NCBI GenBank assembly: GCA_014382085.1
Contig: JACNKJ010000248.1
Span: 1 to 7,745, forward strand
Direction of reading: 5' to 3'
Origin: a bacterium
GTDB taxonomy: Bacteria; Krumholzibacteriota; Krumholzibacteriia; JACNKJ01
Length of the DNA stretch: 7,745 nt
Shown in pieces: positions 6,388-7,745 of the stretch. The first letter of the stretch is position 1, and each line of letters begins with the position of its first letter. A program made the position numbers and the translations under genes. The notes under the pieces were generated by a model. That model was not told the origin of the DNA, searched no databases, and was given only the letters and a program-made list of their open reading frames with translations.

Positions 6388-6555
6388 GGCCAAGGCTGAA
6401 GATCCATATTCCGAAATTGTCGGCACTAATCGGACTCAATCGAATTTTTACTGAACTCGAAGGAAAGCCGTGAGTTTGTAAGCTTCATTACCGCCCTTTG
6501 GGGCGTTTGCGCTATAATTGTGCATCAGGATTTGATTTTAATCGGGAGGATCCCC
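6388..6555 (+). promoter_or_regulatory. Intergenic region with a probable promoter and strong RBS for the protease gene
   Basis: This 168-base gap contains a perfect -10 box, TATAAT, at 6513-6518. The best -35 is poor (TTACCG at 6488-6493, 19-base spacer). A start near 6525 would leave a ~30-base leader ending in GGGAGG (6544-6549), six bases before ATG 6556. A 5-bp hairpin (6492-6496 with 6501-6505) followed by TTT lies just before the -10 box. It is too short and its T-tract too weak to call as the CotH terminator. No other gene or RNA is visible here. Confidence 0.45.
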
Positions 6556-7745
6556 ATGCGCCTTCGCCTCATCCTACTCGCTCTGAGCCTTTGCGCCGCA
6601 GCCTTCGCCGCCAACCTTGATCCCGTTTTCACGGAGACACAAGCGCCGACTGGCCGCATCGTGATTAAGTTTGCCGAAAGCTCCGGGCTGGAATTGCGGC
6701 AGACCGGACTCCAAGGCCTGGATGCTCAAGAGTTCGAGGCGCGCCTGGCGAGTTTGATTCCCGGTTACACGTTGGAGCGTCGATTCACTCAAGCTTGGGA
6801 TGAACTCGAAGCGCATCGAAGCATGGCCCTCTCTCGTGGCGCGAAAGACCTGCCCGATCTCAATGGCTATGCCACCCTGTCCGGGGCCATCGGCGATCGC
6901 AAAGCGCTTCTTCAAGTTCTACGAAGGCTCAAGGCTGACCCCGCTCTGGAAACCGCATTTCTGGAACCGGTGGCCGTGCCGGCCGCACTTGGTTTTGACG
7001 CATTCACCGGTGCCGGACCCGACATGAGTCGCGGAGGAAGTGGCGATCGCAGCGACACACCCAACTTCATCAGCGAGCAGGGTTATCTCAATGCACCTCC
7101 CGAAGGTGTGAATGCATGGGCCGTGGAAGACAGCACGGGTGCCGATGGCGCCACCGTCCAGGTGGTGGACGTGGAAGGTGCATGGCTTTGGTCCCACGAA
7201 GATCTGCCTGCGCCGGTGGTGGAGCTGGGCGGACAAATCGACAACCTCGGCTGGCGCAATCACGGCACGGCGGTGATCGGTGAAGTTCGCGGCGACGACA
7301 ACGGCTACGGCGTTCGCGGCATTGCACCGGCAACTGCGGTGGGAGGGTCATCCATCGCCGAGCAGTGGACCTCTCAAGCCATCTACAATGCAGCTCTTGA
7401 ACTGAACCCCGGTGACATCATCATCATCGAACTGCATGCGCCAGGTCCGAACGCCACAGGCGAAGGTCAGATCGGCTACGTATGCATGGAGTATTGGCAG
7501 GACAATTTTGACGCCATTCAAATGGCCGCGGCACTGGGTATGATCGTTTGCGAGGCGGCCGGCAACGGCGGCGAAGATTTGGACGATCCCGTCTATCAAG
7601 GGTTCTTCGATCGCAGCCAGCGTGATTCCGGAGCCATCATGTGCGGGGCGAGTGTGGGTTCGAATTTGGATCCCGCATCCTTCACCAACTACGGTTCGCG
7701 CGTGGATCTGCATGGTTGGGGCTACGATGTGGCGACCCCCGGTTA
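6556..7745 (+). CDS. Secreted subtilisin-like (S8) serine protease, N-terminal 396 residues, runs off the right edge
   Basis: The frame is open from ATG 6556 to the end of the window with a strong RBS (GGGAGG, 6 bases upstream). Residues 1-18 are a signal peptide (MRLRLILLALSLCAAAFA, cut before ANLDP), and ~20-180 form a propeptide-like region. The S8 catalytic domain begins about residue 190. The Asp motif is TVQVVDVEGAWLWSHEDL (Asp ~205), the His motif is RNHGTAVIGEVRGDDNGYGV (His ~236), and the oxyanion-hole Asn lies in CEAAGNGGEDLDDP (Asn ~337). 'SFTNYGSRVDLHGWGYDVAT' follows, and the GTS catalytic-serine motif would lie just beyond the edge. The VVDVE..W..(N/S)HEDL form, in place of the usual IDTG, matches a subgroup of bacterial S8 proteases. 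It probably degrades or processes extracellular proteins. Whether it carries the same sorting tail as its neighbours cannot be seen. Confidence 0.92.
   Translation, partial: MRLRLILLALSLCAAAFAANLDPVFTETQAPTGRIVIKFAESSGLELRQTGLQGLDAQEFEARLASLIPGYTLERRFTQAWDELEAHRSMALSRGAKDLPDLNGYATLSGAIGDRKALLQVLRRLKADPALETAFLEPVAVPAALGFDAFTGAGPDMSRGGSGDRSDTPNFISEQGYLNAPPEGVNAWAVEDSTGADGATVQVVDVEGAWLWSHEDLPAPVVELGGQIDNLGWRNHGTAVIGEVRGDDNGYGVRGIAPATAVGGSSIAEQWTSQAIYNAALELNPGDIIIIELHAPGPNATGEGQIGYVCMEYWQDNFDAIQMAAALGMIVCEAAGNGGEDLDDPVYQGFFDRSQRDSGAIMCGASVGSNLDPASFTNYGSRVDLHGWGYDVATPG

Noticed and set aside
6492..6508. Small hairpin cgccc-tttg-gggcg followed by TTT as terminator of the CotH gene
   Set aside because: The stem is only five pairs, the T-tract three bases, and it overlaps the promoter region of the protease. 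It could equally be chance.
1..7745. CRISPR arrays, tRNA/rRNA genes, insertion sequences, riboswitches
   Set aside because: No regularly spaced direct repeats, tRNA-like cloverleaf, transposase-like product, terminal inverted repeats or recognisable aptamer were seen by eye on either strand.

Overview
This window most likely comes from an environmental, probably uncultured bacterium of the FCB group or a neighbouring lineage (for example Eisenbacteria-, Krumholzibacteriota-, Latescibacteria- or Cloacimonadota-like). That assignment is an inference. It rests on three proteins ending in the same FlgD-Ig-like / type-A-sorting-like tail (core motif PNPFNP, last residues LLK), on CotH-kinase and lamin-tail modules, and on a coding GC content near 60%. 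All genes lie on the + strand, and every complete product is secreted or looks like part of a secreted protein. No housekeeping genes, RNA genes, CRISPR arrays or transposases were seen.

Layout. (1) 1-406: the 3' end of a gene cut by the left edge, encoding a small beta-rich domain that resembles the X25/pullulanase-type E-set module. Its first ~150 bases are full of homopolymers and look like bad sequence. (2) 450-480: a strong intrinsic terminator directly in front of the ribosome binding site of the next gene. (3) 497-2935: a complete 812-residue secreted modular protein. It has a CBM9/DOMON-like N-terminus, an acidic DxDxDG linker, an SbsA-type Ig domain, three tandem E-set repeats with paired cysteines and a sorting tail. 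A perfect terminator follows at 2985-3012. (4) 3055-3369: a stand-alone copy of the sorting tail with no passenger, in a more A+T-rich stretch. (5) 3376-3404: a good sigma70-type promoter placed so that the ATG at 3413 would be leaderless. (6) 3413-6387: a large secreted CotH-family protein (lamin tail, chitobiase-C-like domain, CotH kinase, InlB-type repeat, second lamin tail, sorting tail), split by a one-base frameshift near 3923. (7) 6556-7745: the first 396 residues of a secreted subtilisin-like (S8) protease. It runs off the right edge just before its catalytic serine and is an open-ended reading frame that is easy to miss.

How the genes may work together. The genes do not overlap, and two of the boundaries carry clear terminators, so they look like separately transcribed genes of one exported, cell-surface protein repertoire rather than a tight operon. 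Carbohydrate-binding-like modules, an extracellular kinase-fold protein and a protease next to one another suggest surface attachment or processing of polymers, but no substrate can be read from the sequence. The observations most worth checking are the orphan sorting tail, the CotH frameshift, the apparently leaderless CotH transcript and the terminator that any transcript of the 812-residue gene would have to cross.
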